DNA of 64,000 bases, from the NCBI GenBank assembly GCA_016936255.1, contig JAFGYE010000078.1, positions 1 through 64,000 on the forward strand, in the 5' to 3' direction. Shown piece after piece: positions 63,023-64,000 of the stretch; the stretch's first letter is position 1, and every line of letters starts with the position of its first letter. The position numbers and the translations under genes are program-made. The DNA comes from Marinifilaceae bacterium (GTDB lineage: Bacteria > Bacteroidota > Bacteroidia > Bacteroidales > Marinifilaceae). The notes below the pieces were generated by a model. That model worked only from the letters and a program-made list of their open reading frames with translations. It was not told where the DNA came from and ran no database searches.

Positions 63023-63421
63023 CTAATTAAATATTGACATTACTGTTTTTTTAAATTGAAGAAATGCAATGACTATATTTTACAATGCCTTTGCCAACGA
63101 GCCCGAATATACTTTATTTTTTAATTAATGAGCCATTCAAGTTAGTATCCATTGCATTGCTTTAATCCATCACAAAGCAATTGCAATAAGCGGCCTTTTC
63201 TTCAGTAAAGGAAGTCTTCTGGTCGATATCTGCAATACGCTTTTTCTGATATTTCACCCTCTTTAATCTTTACTGATATTGAAACAAAGTAAAAGGCATA
63301 TCATAGAATTAAACAGACTCATTAAAGATTTAACCTGATAAAATAATTTTATTGCAAACATGTTTGTTTTACAATAGTGGAAATGAGCTTGATAAATAAG
63401 AATTTATTTGTAAATTAGATT
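63023..63421. other. divergent intergenic region before the histidine kinase gene
   Basis: I see no gene, hairpin or good TAnnTTTG box in these 399 bp. Confidence 0.4.
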
Positions 63422-64000
63422 ATGACAATGATAATAAGATCTATAAAGAAGGTTTTATCTAAACCATTAAGTGGAATTTTTTCCATATCCCGGATTCTAA
63501 AAAACAGAACCTGGGAAAATAACAGTCTCTATTTGGATCTGGTGAAAAATTCTTTGGTGGGTTTGTATCAAACAACGCCAGAAGGACAAATAATCTACGC
63601 AAATCAAGCAATTTTAAAAATGTTGAAATATGATTCATTGAAAGATTTATCAAAGAAAGATCTATCAAAAGAATGTTATGTAGACAATAATAAGAGAGAA
63701 ATTTTCAAAAAGGTACTAAAAGAAAAAGGTGAAATAATTAATTTTCAATCTGAATGGTACACAAAAGACGGTGGTATTATTTATGTAAGAGAAGGTGCTC
63801 GTGCAGTACGGGATGCTAAGGGCAGAATCTTTAGATACGATGGTTATGTTGATAATATAACAGATTTTAAACTGACTCAAATGAAGTTAATTAAGGCAAC
63901 GCAGGAAGCCGAAGAAGCCAGCAAATTAAAATCGGCTTTTTTAACAAATATGAACCATGAAATTCGAACACCAATGAATAGTATTCTTGGGTTTTCCGAA
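63422..64000 (+). CDS. PAS-domain sensor histidine kinase (3' end cut by the window)
   Basis: The 193 codons present read from ATG through a PAS domain (about 38-155; [46 protein letters not shown]) into the dimerisation/phosphoacceptor helix [20 protein letters not shown] (His near residue 180). No stop is reached, so the ATPase and any receiver domains lie beyond the window. There is no membrane segment, so it is a cytoplasmic sensor. The H-box has Asn before His rather than the usual Ser. Confidence 0.9.
   Translation, partial: MTMIIRSIKKVLSKPLSGIFSISRILKNRTWENNSLYLDLVKNSLVGLYQTTPEGQIIYANQAILKMLKYDSLKDLSKKDLSKECYVDNNKREIFKKVLKEKGEIINFQSEWYTKDGGIIYVREGARAVRDAKGRIFRYDGYVDNITDFKLTQMKLIKATQEAEEASKLKSAFLTNMNHEIRTPMNSILGFSE

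Noticed and set aside
63422-64000. Reading the kinase fragment as a pseudogene
   Set aside because: The frame is open to the last base and the domain order is normal; it is cut only by the window edge.

Overview
The window is chromosomal DNA of an AT-rich member of the Bacteroidota. Evidence: a SusC/SusD pair, a type III glutamine synthetase, DUF3857, DUF3109 and DUF4922 proteins, a PorE-like OmpA lipoprotein, and promoters of the Bacteroidota type (TTTG about 19-20 bp before TAnnTTTG) with few strong Shine-Dalgarno sites. Gene content resembles marine Bacteroidales or Marinilabiliales; naming a genus would be a guess. No phage, integrase, transposase or CRISPR array was seen.

Layout. 1-11000: a DUF3857 protein, purM, a PorE-like lipoprotein, glnN, and a pair of exported proteins (a HipA/CotH-like kinase-fold protein and a metallophosphatase). 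11019-41569: a large cluster that reads as a peptidoglycan-fragment (muropeptide) utilisation locus. 41939-45746: an M20 dipeptidase, a DUF3109 protein and gpmI. 45964-47915: three tRNA-Phe(GAA) genes around an S41 protease lipoprotein. 48042-52389: an M16 protease, an O-methyltransferase, a histidine phosphatase, selD and a YedF-like protein. 52579-55329: a small Cys-rich protein and an OprC-like copper TonB receptor. 55436-61477: a 5'-nucleotidase-like protein with lost metal ligands, then a compact operon of AAA+ ATPase, MscS-like protein and cation/proton antiporter. 61622-64000: TspO, a DMT permease and the start of a PAS histidine kinase.

How the muropeptide locus would work (family knowledge plus inference). 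SusC/SusD would take fragments across the outer membrane. NamZ, an Amidase_3-type amidase, a DUF1460 amidase, an NlpC/P60 peptidase, a DigH-like GHL10 hydrolase and a transglutaminase-fold lipoprotein would trim glycans and peptides outside the cytoplasm. A Tat-exported L-Ala-D/L-Glu epimerase would act on released dipeptides. AmpG and a NagX-like membrane protein would move sugars or muropeptides inward. MurK, MurQ and a PIG-L/NagB fusion would turn MurNAc and GlcNAc into fructose-6-phosphate. A FadR-type GntR regulator lies at one end. An 18-bp motif (core TAACATGTATGA) recurs at three places in the two divergent control regions, with more degenerate copies before the NlpC/P60 gene and before the regulator gene, so one regulator probably controls the locus. 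Three cytoplasmic enzymes (a HIT-type DUF4922 protein, a tandem GT2 glycosyltransferase and a double GNAT protein) and a SpoIID protein without signal peptide do not fit the known pathway and are its most novel part.

Repeats are concentrated inside this locus: a 21-bp minisatellite (29619-29818), a pair of 94-bp ACCACAGAG-type hairpin elements (31894-32154) and short TTAGATTTGAGA elements around the SpoIID gene.
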